Below, piece after piece: positions 12,406 to 26,039 of a stretch of DNA of 64,000 nt. This stretch comes from Pteria penguin. Taxonomy: Eukaryota; Mollusca; Bivalvia; Pterioida; Pteriidae. A program made the position numbers and the translations under genes. Where the stretch lies: positions 41,200,045 through 41,264,044 of the forward strand of contig CM068592.1 of assembly GCA_035048485.1 (NCBI GenBank), read 5' to 3'. A model generated the notes under the pieces. That model saw only the letters and a program-made list of their open reading frames with translations, was not told where the DNA came from and searched no databases. The first letter of the stretch is position 1; each line of letters begins with the position of its first letter.

Positions 12406-13534
12406 GTTTATATCTCTGTTTTGTGAAGTAAGGTGGGTGTTCCAGATTGACTACCGCTAGGATGTTTTACTTATCAATAAGAAGTGTGATGGAAATTAAG
12501 ATCTATGTAAAATGAGATAATATCGTGATAACGAAGAATAAAGCAATACCAGACCAACATGACAATTCTAGGGAAGAGGTAAGGAAAATATAGGACTCAG
12601 CTGTATGACAAACACTTTGATAGAGGTCAAAATCAGTAAGTATAATTCAGGTGTAACATAGGGATGATTACCAATTAAATATCATACAGAAAAGGTAATA
12701 ATGCTATCAACATCTTGTGGTATATTCCTAGCAGTAAAATCTACAGGAAATAGTAGTCGCCAATAAAATTTGATATTTCATTTTACAGCTTTGACAAATT
12801 TTCTACTTTCACGAGTTGCCACGTAGGCGAATGTCCCACATGGACGTGATATGATCTAAATTGTTTTAGACACCGTCGTCATTCAGAAGCATTCTGAAAA
12901 CATTACAATTAACATCAGTTATTGATAGCCAAGACTCCGATGTATGACATCATAAAATGTATAATGTAGTGTTAATACATGCGCGGGAGACACAATATGA
13001 TATATGTGCATAAAGACTCATTATAAAAATCTTCAAGTCATAACCTGAACGAAAATGACCGCATTAATATCGAATATTTTCATGAGCTTTTAATGAGCTT
13101 ATTCCTTTTTGTTTTGTTTTTTTTTTCTGCATGTCTAAACAAAACCTTGTCATACAGATGGGTACAGGTGGGTTTTTTTCTATTTCACTTAAAATGTTTT
13201 GGCATTAATGACAGATGAAGCAAATCAAATAGGAGACGTTTACTCCACTTCAATTTCTAAATTTCAGGTGTTCATGAATATCGTAATGTTTGTCATAGTA
13301 AAAGGTGTGTAAGTAACAATCCTTACCGATAGGCAAGAGTATGTTTAAGTATAATGCAGACGAAATAAATTCTGCCCGTATCAGTACAAAAATATGTTAG
13401 CAGAGAGAGGTGTTTGTTTTAATATTGGAATCCACTGGAATGCCCACAATCTGCTTGAAATCTTTTCCCACAAAGCCACGAAATATTGTTAACCATAAAC
13501 ATCTTAACGTTATTTCACGTATATGATGATGGCA
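12406..13534. other. Intergenic, possible decayed motif A
   Basis: A weak motif A-like stretch (AGGAGACGTTTACTCCAC, then TTTCAGGTGTTCATGAATAT) lies at 13228-13285. Nothing else is supportable. Confidence 0.4.
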
Positions 13535-13718
13535 TCTGTATAATGAAATTTAGAGCTTTGCAACAGACCCACCCGAAACAGTGAGGGATCTTTTACATGC
13601 CACGCTTACCCTAACACGTCCAGTGTTTTTACTGTCTCATTCGAAAAATAGAACACCTGTGTGCCCAGGGCGGGAATCTAAACCGGGACTGTCTACTAGA
13701 CCACACCGGCTTAAGAAG
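13535..13718 (-). mobile_element. SINE, 3'-truncated copy
   Basis: The plus strand reads CAGACCCACCCGAAACAGTG, AGGGATCTTTTACATGCCAC, TGTCTCATTCGAAAAATAGA and GGCGGGAATCTAAACCGGGA. The last piece is the B-box region, mutated. Same body as the 9.5-kb copy. Confidence 0.7.
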
Positions 13719-13859
13719 TATTATGTAAGCATACTGCTATCTACATTGCTAAATGTACCATTTGCAGAGTCTGGCTTTTTTTTTTTGTTTTGTTTTCTTA
13801 TACAAGTTCATAAGGTTTTATATTTGATGTTGTATTTGTAAATTTCACTAATCTAGATC

Positions 13860-14168
13860 GTGATGTTCCCAGACTCCCATCATATGGTATATGTATATAT
13901 TAGTCAACTGGTTCGGTTCGCTAAAGTCTGCACTAATGTTTTGGATTTTCACGCAAAATTTTTTCAGATTACTTCTAAACTTCTTACTCAGGGTTATAGA
14001 TATCATGTACTTCGAAAACAATTTGGTAAATTTTACAGTTCTTATTCAGACATTGTATCAAAATTTGGAAATGTGACTTTTCAACAATACGTATCCAGCG
14101 GAATATCCCATCCCAATTTCTATGGTGATCTAGTGTACAAAATAAGAAAGGGTCAAAGGTCCCGATAA
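13860..14168 (+). pseudogene. B element RT, C-terminal end
   Basis: 102 residues, 5' truncated. HMVYVYISQLVRFAKVCTN and KLLTQGYRYHVLRKQFGKFY match the part of family A after YIDD (VFISQLIRYARAC, LLLQGY, SLRKFYGRY) but are clearly another lineage. The product ends in HPNFYGDLVYKIRKGQ. No catalytic motif remains. It is followed by about 400 bases of 3' UTR and the dispersed B 3' end. Related remnants occur at 45677-45760 and 63770-64000. Confidence 0.75.
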
Positions 14169-14574
14169 TTTCATATCGGCGGTTTCTAAAATTATTAAAC
14201 GCCCTCGACATTGAGAGTATGACCCCGAGATTATCCTTAAGACCATAGTTCTTGTATTATGTCCCTCTGCAATCCAATGCAGACGTTTGCTTGAGCGTTG
14301 CACGGTGACCAACAGGTCGGTGGGGACTTGTCCAAATCTTTTCGCCCCCTCTGACTGTTATACGGGACTCCTATTTGTCAAGGATCTGAGCAAAGCTTGC
14401 AGACGGGCAGAGCATGGTTTACTTATGTTGATGTCCCCTTACATATTTTTGATAGCAACATATTATTCTATAAACTTTTCGTGTGTAGTAAAAATTTTTA
14501 TGACCTCTCTTCTTGAGAAACCTGTTGATCCTTGTTCTCTATATGGAGGAATTTTATAAATTCTTAAATGTGTG
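14169..14574 (+). mobile_element. B element 3' UTR, inner part
   Basis: Also present at 46225-46620 (TTGCTTGAGCGTTGCACG, AAGGATCTGAGC, GACGGGCAGAGCA, TTACATATTTTTGATAGC) and, decayed, at 63560-63770 on the minus strand. Open frames here are short and not conserved between copies. Confidence 0.7.
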
Positions 14575-14820
14575 CCCTTTGATTGTGCTGCTTTTGCAGT
14601 GAGTGGGAGGGTGGGCGCCCATAAACCACACCAATTGAATGACGTTTGTTACTTCAATTGACCGTCCTTATTCGGTATCGTAACCGCAGTACAATCGAAT
14701 ATTTTTGTAATGTCGTTTTTTAGTGTATTTTCTATTATTATCATGTTTTGTGTGCATGTCCTTGGTGATTTTTGTCATACAGCTTTGTCAGATGTCTTCA
14801 TTTTTCTCTGCTAGATATGC
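14575..14820 (+). mobile_element. B element 3' end, reference copy
   Basis: Contains TTTGATTGTGCTGCTTTTGC, GTAAACC..CACACCAATTGA, ATTGACCGTCCTTATTCGGT, CCGCAGTACAATCGAATATT and GCTTTGTCAGATGTCTTC followed by a TTTCTCT terminus. This is the segment dispersed through the window, mostly 5' truncated, as expected of target-primed retrotransposition. Confidence 0.75.
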
Positions 14821-14939
14821 ACAAAGTCAATATGAGCATTCACATGTATGTCTCTTTACCGTTATTACTCCCTAGACTCTCAAATTAAATGTAATTAATT
14901 CATTGTGCTGGAATCTGTTCTAATATTTCAGAATTATTA

Positions 14940-15005
14940 AAACATCTGACAAAGCTGTATGACACAAATCACCAAGGACCTGCACACAAAACAAGATAAA
15001 ATACA
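14940..15005 (-). mobile_element. B terminus only, inverted relative to the 14.6-kb copy
   Basis: ACATCTGACAAAGCTGTATG, then CACAAATCACCAAGGAC. It forms an inverted pair with the terminus at 14755-14815, with about 130 bases between. Confidence 0.6.
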
Positions 15006-15164
15006 ATATTTCCACCAAGATTTTAACTTTAATAAGGCATCTAATATACAGTTTAGATAATAAATATTAGAACATGTGTATATGTACTGAGTTATATCTT
15101 ATTCAAAACGTTTGTTGAAGTTTGAACTAAAGTTGGAACTTTCAAGACTTTTGTTGAAGTTTGG

Positions 15165-15290
15165 TTTGACGTTTGGTACTTCAATTGACCGTCCTAAGTC
15201 GGTAAGTTTGTATCCACCGTAGAAGAAGAGGAGTTATTGGTTCAGTTATGTGGCAGAAGTCACCATGGAGCGCCCATTCTTATATTGAAT
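15165..15290. mobile_element. Chimeric B fragments in opposite orientation
   Basis: 15165-15200 is plus-strand B (GACGTTTGGTACTTCAATTG, ACCGTCCTAAGTCGG). 15215-15285 is a minus-strand variant terminus (GGAGTTATTGGTTCAGTTAT, GTGGCAGAAGTCACCATGG). Confidence 0.55.
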
Positions 15291-15609
15291 GTTGGATTAC
15301 AGATTAAGACGACTTTTGCGTCAGACTTAAAATTATTAAAAGACTTCTTCGACGGACAAATGACCATTAAATTATCATATTTCTTTCATCTAAAATTTTG
15401 AAAGGAAATACTGATCATTGTCAGCTTACGACTGTCCAAACCTGTTCTCAAAAGACAAAGTCGTTATACATGTTTTAAGGCCACTGGATGTTGGTCAGGA
15501 CTATTGTAAACTAAGGTCCTTATACATGTATTTAGCTTATCTCCTAACAGATAGAGTATTTTCTATGTCGCACATTTTATACGGTTATCATTCTTTGATA
15601 TACCATTTC

Positions 15610-16065
15610 CATACATAAGGACCAATTAAGTGACGTTTGTTAATTGCGTAACGTAACTGCAGTGCAATGGAATATTTCTGTTATATTGTTTTCTGTAATT
15701 ACATGTTTTTGCCTTTTATCATGTTTTTGTGCATGTCTTTAGCGATTTAGGACATACGGCTTGGCCAGATGGCTTATGTCTTCTCTCTTGTGCAATGAAT
15801 GTTAAAAACATGTTTTACATCCTTTCACCAAAATAATGACGTTGAACGGTAATCGTTTGCTCGGGAGGACGTTTTATTCACAAGACCATACATATTCTTC
15901 TCTTTGAACCGCTTTTATATAAAGTAAGCTGATAGGTCCTAATAACCGGTAACCACTCGAAGGAATTGTTTGTCAAATGACGTAAAGCGGCGTACTTGCA
16001 AAGTAATCGAATATATTAATGATGCTCTTTCTATATTTTTTTGTTTTACTTTCCTGATGTAGATT
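15610..16065 (+). mobile_element. Two decayed B 3' ends
   Basis: 15615-15800 shows CCAATTAAGTGACGTTTGTT, TGCAGTGCAATGGAATATTT and GGCTTGGCCAGATGGCTT. 15940-16060 shows ATAACCGGTAACCACTCG and TTGCAAAGTAATCGAATAT. Both are old. Confidence 0.5.
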
Positions 16066-17589
<1,524 letters not shown>

Positions 17590-17965
17590 AAGAAAAAAGA
17601 GGAGTTACTGGCTCAGCTATGTGGCAGAAGTCACCATGGAGCTATACAATACATGGATATAAATAATATACTAGAACATATAACACATTACAAAATATTT
17701 GATTGTAGTGCAAGTATGATACCGACCTAGGACGGTCATTTAATTTGACAAAAGCCAAACAAATGGTGTGGTTAACCGGTTTACGGGCCCACCTTCCCAC
17801 TCACCATAACAGCAGAACAATCAAAGGACGTACATTTAAAAATTTATAAATAATCCTCCATGTAAAGAACAAGGGTCAACAGGTATCGCATATTGCGAGG
17901 TCATAAAAATATAAACACGTAAGGTATTGTAAAACACATAATATGTATATGGTATAAAAATATAA
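17590..17965 (-). mobile_element. B element 3' end, variant terminus, with inner part
   Basis: TGTGGCAGAAGTCACCATGG, TACCGACCTAGGACGGTCAT, GTGGTTAACCGGTTTACGGG and ACTCACCATAACAGCAGAAC, with the inner UTR to about 17960. One of the more complete variant-terminus copies. Confidence 0.7.
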
Positions 17966-18279
17966 GCGACATCAACATGAAAACCTCTTTAGCTCTTACC
18001 ATTGCAGGAATTCATACTGTGTACAAAGGTAAGCATCTAATTGGTTGCAGAAATTGAAATACTTGGTCCTAGATGACAATATCATGAAGCCTGTCAGGAT
18101 CTTTAAGCTTTTCTGCAGTTACATCCATACCTCCAGCCCTTCTCAGTGCAGTGTAAAATTGAAATTAAGATTTGTTGTTTTTCAGAAACATTTAATATAC
18201 AAAAACAAAAATGAATGAGGATGAGGATGATAAAGAGGTAATAAGTCTGTGTCAACGCTTTTAACTCGCTGCATGAAGT

Positions 18280-18610
18280 AATTTTTATGAAAATTGTTCA
18301 AAGGAACGCAATGTGCCGAACTCAAAATCGTGCCGAAGAAAGTGCTGACGGACAAAAGACAAACAGACATAAATGCAAATCGGATAAACGTCCAAATCAA
18401 AAGACCTCCTCCTCTCCGTCATTCAAATTTTATGCATAAAATTTATGAAAACTTTTCAAAGGTGACTCATCTGAATACGTGCCGAAGAAAGTTCTGACGA
18501 ACGATCAGAGGGAAGTCCAATAACTCTGTAAATCAAACTGGATAAGCTTCAAAATCGAAAGGCTTCTTCTGAAGAAAGTGCTAAAGAACAGACGGACGAA
18601 AAGAGAGTAA
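18280..18610. repeat. Three diverged tandem copies of a roughly 130-bp repeat
   Basis: GCCGAAGAAAGTGCTGACGG (18331), GCCGAAGAAAGTTCTGACGA (18480) and GAAGAAAGTGCTAAAGAACA (18572) are each followed by ACA/GAC-rich sequence and an AAATCGGATAA-like segment. No gene. Confidence 0.5.
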
Positions 18611-21214
18611 GTTAAGAAATCTGTCATAGGTATTTGATTACACGAGTCTATATCAATTACAACATTATAATATCTGCTGGAAGGTTAATCCTTAATCTAT
18701 TCCTTTTATAAATAGTAATTGGATAAACTTTCTATTGCTAATCTGTGATCTGTCAATGCCTGACAGCTAAGACTAGCTACTATGACCAATGATTCTGTAT
18801 AACAGTCGCCAAATCCAGCTATCTCTTTAATCTTGTATAAGACAAACCATTTTTCTCTTCTATTATCTGAAAGCTGATGTGTTGCAAGACCGGTCATTTA
18901 AACTTTATAACGCAACTACCGTTGAGTGAATGGATTCCCTAGTCCGCTATTTACAATGCAGTTTAACATTTAACAGCATTGCAGTGTTCATGTTAATCCC
19001 ATTATATGTAAATCACTGAGGTTATTGTCCGGATATTCCCTTGGTCTCCATAAAATTACAGTAAAACATGTGCACTTTATCACCAAAGTTTCCGATTTGA
19101 GTTATTTTCTCATTCTTTGAAAGTTATAGAAGAGGTCGTTGATCGGACAATGGATATTTTGAACCGAGAAAAATAAAAAAGAAAGGTCATCTGGATCTGG
19201 GTATGACTCATATCTTGTAGCATACTACATTTATATATGTGTGTTATTGGTGTCAGTAAGGACTACCTAAACACAAAAGTATGACTTTATCGGGAAATTT
19301 TCAGTTCAGATATCAAGTATGATTAATAATCTGATATATATATATATATATATATATTATTTAATATATAGTACAGTAAGTAAGAAAATATATGTGACAT
19401 CAACAAATATCATTAATGCTTAGCCCTTTGGCAGAAGAGCTGAAAAAAAGAGTACCTCGAGTATCACATTTCTGTCTCGTCTTAGGCTGAAACGGAACCT
19501 ATGATATTTCACTTGATACTAAAAATGTACAACATTCTTGTAAAGTCTCACACGGAGTACTAGAAGGATTCAATATGATTTAGGTGATGTTCCCGAGAAG
19601 ACATTCAGAACTAGAATGTTAAGATTTATTTACAACATGCCGCCCTCGCCTGCCAATTGACTTTAATTTCATAATTTATAAGCTATGTCAGAATATGCTT
19701 CTGTTACCATCGTTTTACTATGAGGGTCAGACAACTGATAAACTTCACACATATGGCCACGAAACTTTATGCATGATATCGTCACCAAGGTGGTGTGTAA
19801 TGGTCGATAAAAGGATATTGTTCGACGTTAACAATTACTATTTTCAGAATGTTAAACCATATTTTGGAAAACGATCATTCACAATAACGTCCTCTTACCT
19901 ATATGACTATATCATGGTCAAATAAACATCAGATATTGTAGAGAGAGTGCCGTGTAAAATATGAACCACACATATACGTTTTCTTCATAAGAGCTGTCCT
20001 CTCATTGTTTTTACAATGAGTTTGTGACAAAATAAAGGGGTAATGTAATACAGATCTTACTCTGTGCGAAATCTAACATAGATAGATGCATATTTCTTTT
20101 GTTTATTTTGTATATATGGTCATGTAGAATGAAAATAAATCAGGAAAATTATATTTGCACGTATTTTTACATTATCCGCACTCTATCACATGTTTTTTTT
20201 TTTTTTTTTTTGGTGCAAATGTAGATGGGGGATAAGATTTGAAGCCAGTGATGTAAGAGAGTTTTTTCTCTCATTACACATATAAAGGATTCTAATATTG
20301 ATTCTGCACCATGAATGAAATATACTATACTAAACATCTGCTGATTTACATAGAATTACCCATGAAATGCATTCTAATATATGACAAGGTTGTTTCAGGA
20401 ATTAAGAAAAAATATGCATGTAAAGACTACATAATTTTGATTTCTTGATCAAATGAAAACCTATATGGATAGGTAGTGTTTGAACACCCCCAATTCAATT
20501 GTATCTTCTCATATGTTCCTCAAATAAAAAAAGAAAAAGAATAATTTTAAAGCACTTATATTATACCATAAGTTTTTACGGATAAGTAAGAGTATTTACT
20601 GAGTCTGATAACCTCTTCTATGGCACCTAATCCAACATCCGGGTTTTCTATTAATATTTAAGTGTTGCTTTCACAGTAATGTGTTGCACTCTTCGTCAAT
20701 ATAGTACTCTACGATGTTTTGTATATTTTTACCTACATTAAATGTCAATATGAATTTATTATTTAATATGTACAAAGAATGGTGGATATTGTAACATTTG
20801 TATATGCAAACGGTGCCCCAAGTCGTTTTAACGTCTCATTACATAAAAACCGTTTAATAGTTGTCAGTTGATATCTGTAATTGCTGGTTGCTTAGCAATT
20901 ATCTAATTTGGCGAAAGTTTCAATATAGTACTTACACCGTTAATTTTCGCTAGTGACTTCAACTGTTGTAAAATACAAAACTACGCATATAGTTTAATTC
21001 AGAGCAACACCATGAGTGTGTTGATTTTTTCATATTGTTAACTTGACCCGAAAAAAATCGTACATTCAACTCACATTATACCGACACTCTATGACATTTA
21101 GACAAAGAACTTAACTGGATCTATATCCAGATTTAAGGCATACAAGAGATACAAATATTATCTTAGGTACGTCTTTAAACATGAGAATAAACACTTATTA
21201 AACAGAATGGAATG
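18611..21214. other. Intergenic, nothing recognised
   Basis: Longest frames are under 80 codons, without family resemblance or splice context. A T run is at 20192-20212. Confidence 0.5.
19335..19358. repeat. Short TA microsatellite
   Basis: About 12 TA units in intergenic DNA. Confidence 0.8.
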
Positions 21215-21856
21215 GAATGACACAAAATAAAAACATCCTTACAAAAACACTCTATCGCTGGTTCCTCGATGTGTTCCACAAAATCTGTATCGATGCTACT
21301 CACAAAAATATTATCAGAAATTAAATCTGGCCTACATAGGTATTGCGAAACAGTATATTCCAGAAGTGGAATGAATTAAATGTGGATCCCTAAAAATTCA
21401 AAAGAGTTGTTAGAACATCTAAAATCAAAAGGTTTTACTAAAATTCACTCCATCAAGTCTTTTGACTTTTCGACTCTTTACACAACGATCCCTCATCAGA
21501 AATTAAAAGACAGATTAGCGGAATTATTCAAAATGCATTCACTAGTAAAAACGGAAGTTGCAAATTCAGATATATAGTTATAGGCCATGATAAAACTTAC
21601 TTTGTTATGGAACATTCTGATTCCAAAAATAAATACACTGAAACAGACGTCATCAATATGTGAACTTTCTTATCGATAACATTTTTGTGGTGTTTGGAGG
21701 AAAGGTTTTTTCAACAAATTGTCTGCATTCCAATGGACACTAATTGTGCCCCGCTTCTGACTGACATCTTCCTTTACTCATACGAAGCTAAATTCATTCA
21801 GTCTTTGCTTTCGCAAGGAAAGAAACAACTGGCTCTTGGCTTTAATTTTACTTACA
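21215..21856 (+). pseudogene. A1 element RT, part before the nested insertion
   Basis: Damaged RT coding sequence. A degraded K-x-H-K region (about 21215-21250) is followed by IAGSS, then MWIPKNSKELLEHL, SFDFSTLYTTIPHQKL and, after a frameshift near 21660, IPMDTNCAPLLTDIFLYSYE and LGFNFTY. Several stops and shifts make it inactive; GIPMG is altered to CIPMD. The reading is cut at 21856 by an A2 insertion and resumes at 22391. Confidence 0.8.
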
Positions 21857-22389
21857 TATCCCGTACTCACCTGCCTATGGAGTTTTTATATCTCAACTCA
21901 TAAGGTACGCAAGAGCCTGTTCTCTATACGACGGTTTTATTCCAAGGGCCAAACGACTGGCCACTAAGTTGCTCATGCAGGGATATGTTAAAGAACGTCT
22001 GAAATCGTCACTGAGGAAGTTCCACGGTCGCTATGGGGATCTTGTACGAAAATATGATGTGCCTCTTTCTAGAATGATTGATTATATTCTGGAATGCGAC
22101 TAAATGACCTGTTCAGTGAACACCAAATATGACTTTGTATACCAGTTTTGTACTTTCGTATGTACAATTAGGAAACCAAAACTCTTGATTTTGACATGTT
22201 TCTTAAGAACTGCTGTGATGGGTGATGCATGCAAACAGGAGACGCTTGCTCTCCCCGGGCACCTGGTCTCACCTCGGAATTTTTCAGTATTTCGGGGTTC
22301 ACAACAGTTTCTTTTTGAAACTTACACGATTTTGTATCTGTCCTTGGACTTTGAGAATGATTAACGGTTTGGTACTTCTTCGATATTGA
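21857..22389 (+). mobile_element. A2 element (RT C-terminus plus tail) inserted into A1
   Basis: The sequence switches from A1-type to A2-type RT: AYGV and SQLIRYARACS equivalents, then MIDYILECD-stop at about 22101-22103, the A2 tail with motif A (22213-22305) and the A2 terminus ATATTGAT at 22383-22390. The A1 gene resumes immediately. TACA is repeated at 21853-21856 and 22391-22394 (TTACA if one base is shared), which fits a short target-site duplication around a 5'-truncated retro-insertion. Confidence 0.85.
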
Positions 22390-22390
22390 T

Positions 22391-22863
22391 TACAGATATA
22401 TAGATGATTTGCTATTAATTAATAATCCTTCATTCTCGGATTACCTTAGCATCATTTATTCAAGTGAACTGGAGATCAAAGAAACCACAGAAAGTAGTAA
22501 TTCTATTAAGTATTTAGATATTATGTTGTCTTTCGACATTAATGGTTAATTTAACACTTCACTCTATGACAAACGTGACAATTTCAATTTCGCTATCACA
22601 AACTTTTCTGTCATAAGTAGCAACATTCCATCATCGCCGGCATACGGCGTATTCATATCTCAGTTAATACCTTCTTCCAGAGCATGTTCAAATTACATTG
22701 ATTTTGTTCTGAGGGCTAGGCGAAGTTCAGATAAGCTACTCAACCAGGGTTATATATGTGATAGACTAGCAACGTCACTGAGGAAGTTCTATGGTCCTTA
22801 CGAGACTCTTATTACTCCGTATGATATCTCGTTATCCAGCCTTTTAAATGATATTCTGGACTG
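22391..22863 (+). pseudogene. A1 element RT, part after the nested insertion
   Basis: Picks up exactly where 21856 left off: YRYIDDLLLINNPSF, the ETTESSNS region, LYDKRDNFNF, SNIPSSPAYGVFISQL, then the DILD stop at 22861-22863. It has at least one in-frame stop (AATGGTTAA) and is not functional. It is highly similar to 2114-2605. Confidence 0.8.
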
Positions 22864-23175
22864 AGACCGATTCCGATCATTTTACACAGATTTGACACCT
22901 TCTATACTAGAAGGTTACCTACTTGGAATTCTCTCTATATATAAATATATATGGAATGTACACGATTTGACTCTTTCTACTGGGTATATGTAACGGGTGT
23001 TGCTAGCAAGCAGGAGATGCTCACTCTTCCCGGGCACCTGATGCCACTCCATCATAGGGGTTCACATATGCTCGTCAAGTAGACATATTTTGTTATTTTT
23101 CACTTGGTTTTCATTTTCACTGATTTTGTATCTCCTCTGGTTTCATGATTTCCGGACTTATGGTTTGGATTAATC
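22864..23175 (+). mobile_element. 3' tail of an A1 element, with motif A
   Basis: Same order as the tail at 1796-2113: CTATACTAGAAGGTTACCTA, CTTTCTACTGGGTATATG, motif A at 22985-23065 and the terminus CCATCATCTTTACAT. Downstream sequence is unrelated to that following other copies, which supports a true element end here. Confidence 0.75.
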
Positions 23176-23814
23176 CATCATCTTTACATATCTGAACATG
23201 TGTTACACCACAGACAATACAGCGCTGGAATATATTTGCGCTAAATTTTGCCCGTTTTACAACATCTTGTATATATTTGTATATTCGATTTCGCTCTAAT
23301 TGGTGCAAGAAATTCTGACGTTGTATTACATTATTGTTATTGTTTCGAACATAACTATTATAGGGGGCAAATATTTTTATTGATATCTTATTTGTCGAAC
23401 GACTGATTTTGCAGAAAAGGGACAAGAAGCTGTACAATGAAATTCAATTATTTCAAATAGCTTGTCATGTTATAATACAAGTAATTGTGAAATTAAACAT
23501 ATCGGAAACAAAACTATAATTGTCTTCCTCCTTGATGTATACTGCATGTTTCTTGGAAATTAATCTAAAGGTCATCTGACGACATACTGAATGCGAATAT
23601 TTTATCGCATCTGTTCTCAGAAAAAATTGGAACTGCAATGATCAATATATATTTATGCCATAAAGGACAATGCATATGTATATCATTTATATTTTTCAAA
23701 AAGAATGAAAGACGATTAACATCTTGATTTTATTTAACGCCGAACAATTGTGGCGGCACCTGCTGTATACGTCGTTTTACAAACCTTTTTCACTATATCC
23801 CATCCTTTCCGAGC
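23176..23814. other. Intergenic between the A1 element and the 48-bp array
   Basis: A 106-codon minus-strand frame (23117-23437) overlaps the A1 tail end and resembles nothing I know; I do not call it a gene. Confidence 0.4.
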
Positions 23815-25070
23815 TGTGAGAGAAAGATATTTTATATGCATTGACCACATCATTCCGTCCATTTTGAGGTGTAAGGGAAGAATATCATAAACATTGGCCA
23901 CTCTATGCCGTCCATGGTGTAAGGCAAGGATATCATAAACATTGGCCACTCTATGCCGTCCATGGTGTAAGGCAGGAATATCATATACATTAGCTACTCT
24001 ATGCCGTCCATGGTGTAAGGCAGGGATATCATATACATTAGCCACTCTATGCCGTCAATGGTAATTAAGGTGTAAGGGAAGGATATCATAAACATTGGCC
24101 ACTCTATGCCGTCCATGGTGTAAGGCAGGGATATCATAAACATTAGCCACTCTATGCCGTCCATGGTGTAAGGCAAGGATATCATATACATTAGCCACTC
24201 TATGCCGTCAATGGTAATTAAGGTGTAAGGGAAGGATATCATAAACATTGGCCACTCTATGCCGTCCATGGTGTAAGACAGGTATATTATAAACATTGCC
24301 CACTCTATGCGTCCATTGTGTAAGGCAGGGATATCATGAACATTGGCCACTCTATGCCGTCCATGGTGTTAGGCAGGGATATCTGAAACATTGGCCACTC
24401 TATGTCGTCCATGGTGTAAGGCAGGGATATCATAAACATTGGCCACTCTTTACCGTCTATTGGCCACTCTATGCCGTCCATGGTGTAAGGCAGGGATATC
24501 ATATACATTAGCCAACCTATGCCGTCCATGGTGTTAGGCAGGGATATCTGAAACATTAGCCACTCTATGCCGTCCATGGTGTAAGGCAGGGATATCATAT
24601 ACATTAGCTACTCTATGCGTCCATGGTGTAAGGCAGGGATATCATATACATTAGCTACTCTATGCCGTCCATGGTGTAAGGCAGGGATATCATAAACATT
24701 GGCCACTCTATGCCGTCCATGGTGTAAGGCAGGAATGTCATATACATTAGCTAGTCTATGCCGCCCATGGTGTAAGGCAGGGATATCATAAACATTGGCC
24801 ACTCTATGCCGTCAATGGTGTAAGGCAGGGATATCATAAACATTGGCCACTCTATGCCGTCCATGGTGTAAGGCAGGAATGTCATATACATTAGCTAGTC
24901 TATGCCGCCCATGGTGTAAGGCAGGGATATCATAAACATTGGCCACTCTATGCCGTCAATGGTGTAAGGCAGGGATATCATAAACCAGAAACAATGGATC
25001 TCATCCATTCTAAGATATGAGACAGGGATATGACAAACAATTGACCATCGTCTCTCATCCACTATAAACC
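23815..25070. repeat. 48-bp minisatellite, about 24 units
   Basis: Units contain CACTCTATGCCGTCCATGGT, GTAAGGCAGGGATATCATAA and ACATTGGC. A longer variant with GGTAATTAAGGTGTAAGGGA occurs twice, about 155 bases apart. 48 is a multiple of 3, so frames stay open for long stretches on both strands; they are not genes. Confidence 0.95.
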
Positions 25071-25074
25071 TATT

Positions 25075-25308
25075 CTAATAAATATAGAACTTATATACCT
25101 TATAATTTAGTGTACCATATGCGCATTTCTACAACCTATGTCTCTTCAGTGATGCTCGTGGCGAAATGATTGGAATTCTCAAAATATATAAATATTTGAA
25201 GAGCAGTGTTGAAACCAAAATGACCGAAAAGTGAACCAACGAATCTATCTAAGGAAAGAGCTATGCATGAGGGAGATACTCCTTAGTTTTAGAGTGATTT
25301 ACTTAATA
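25075..25308 (+). mobile_element. C element inserted in the 48-bp minisatellite
   Basis: AATATAGAACTTATATACC, CATATGCGCATTTCTACAAC, TGTCTCTTCAGTGATGCTCG, ACCAAAATGACCGAAAAGTG, then AAGGAAAGAGCTATGCATGA and GGGAGATACTCCTTAGTTTT. Degenerate array units occur on both sides (24985-25060 and 25312-25400). Confidence 0.65.
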
Positions 25309-25549
25309 ATCTGTGAAACAGGGATTTTATAAATATTAACCAATGTATCCCATTCATTGTAAGCCGTGAGGCAGGGATTTTACAATCTTTGACATCTATT
25401 CTGTATCTCTTTTTGTAAAGATGTGTCTCCTTCAGAGGTATATTAAAGATAACCTAAACATCAGTTATCCAAAAGAATTCGAGACAATAGAGCGCATCTT
25501 CTGCTTCATACCTCAATAAACCCCTATCAATTAGTGACAATGGTGCATT

Positions 25550-25855
25550 AATTCCTTTATGACAAACGTGACGATTTCAATTTCATTATTACTAACTTCC
25601 CTTTCCTGAGTAGCAACATTCCTTCCTCCCCTGCATATGGCGTCTTCATTTCAAAACGTATACGTTATGTCAGAGCATGCCCTAAATACGAAGAAATCTT
25701 GCGTCCTGAGAGCGAGGCCTCTTTCCACAAAACTACTTTCAAAGAGATATATTGAGGAACGTTTTCTATTGTCACTGGGCCGATATAGGGATTTGGTGTA
25801 ATTTGAGATCCCCGTATCAAAAATGTTAACCACATCTGGGGATCTAAGGATTCAA
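25550..25855 (+). pseudogene. Degraded family A RT C-terminus
   Basis: Reads LYDKRDDFNF, then ITNFPFLSSNIPSSPAYGVF, with Lys-Arg in place of the usual Gln-Leu before IRY, and then breaks into stops and shifts. It lacks the RT active site. A motif A tail follows about 200 bases later (26068-26150), the same order as in the better copies. Divergence suggests a third A subfamily. Confidence 0.7.
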
Positions 25856-26039
25856 ACTAACCATTTTAAATTTTTGACTATACTTGATTTGACATAATAT
25901 GTATATAAACAGACATTTGTTTACGTGCATTTCCAACGACGGAATTTCAGTTCGACAGCATTCCATACCGTGAATAGGATAATTTGACTTAGTATTCTTG
26001 TCTCCTTCATGTGCTCATATGTGTATATTTATGTATTTA

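Noticed and set aside
23117..23437. 106-codon minus-strand frame with CIVCG
   Set aside because: It starts within the A1 tail on the opposite strand and has no family resemblance or splice sites.
23734..24802. Overlapping frames of 60-118 codons on both strands
   Set aside because: Artefacts of the 48-bp minisatellite, whose period is a multiple of 3.
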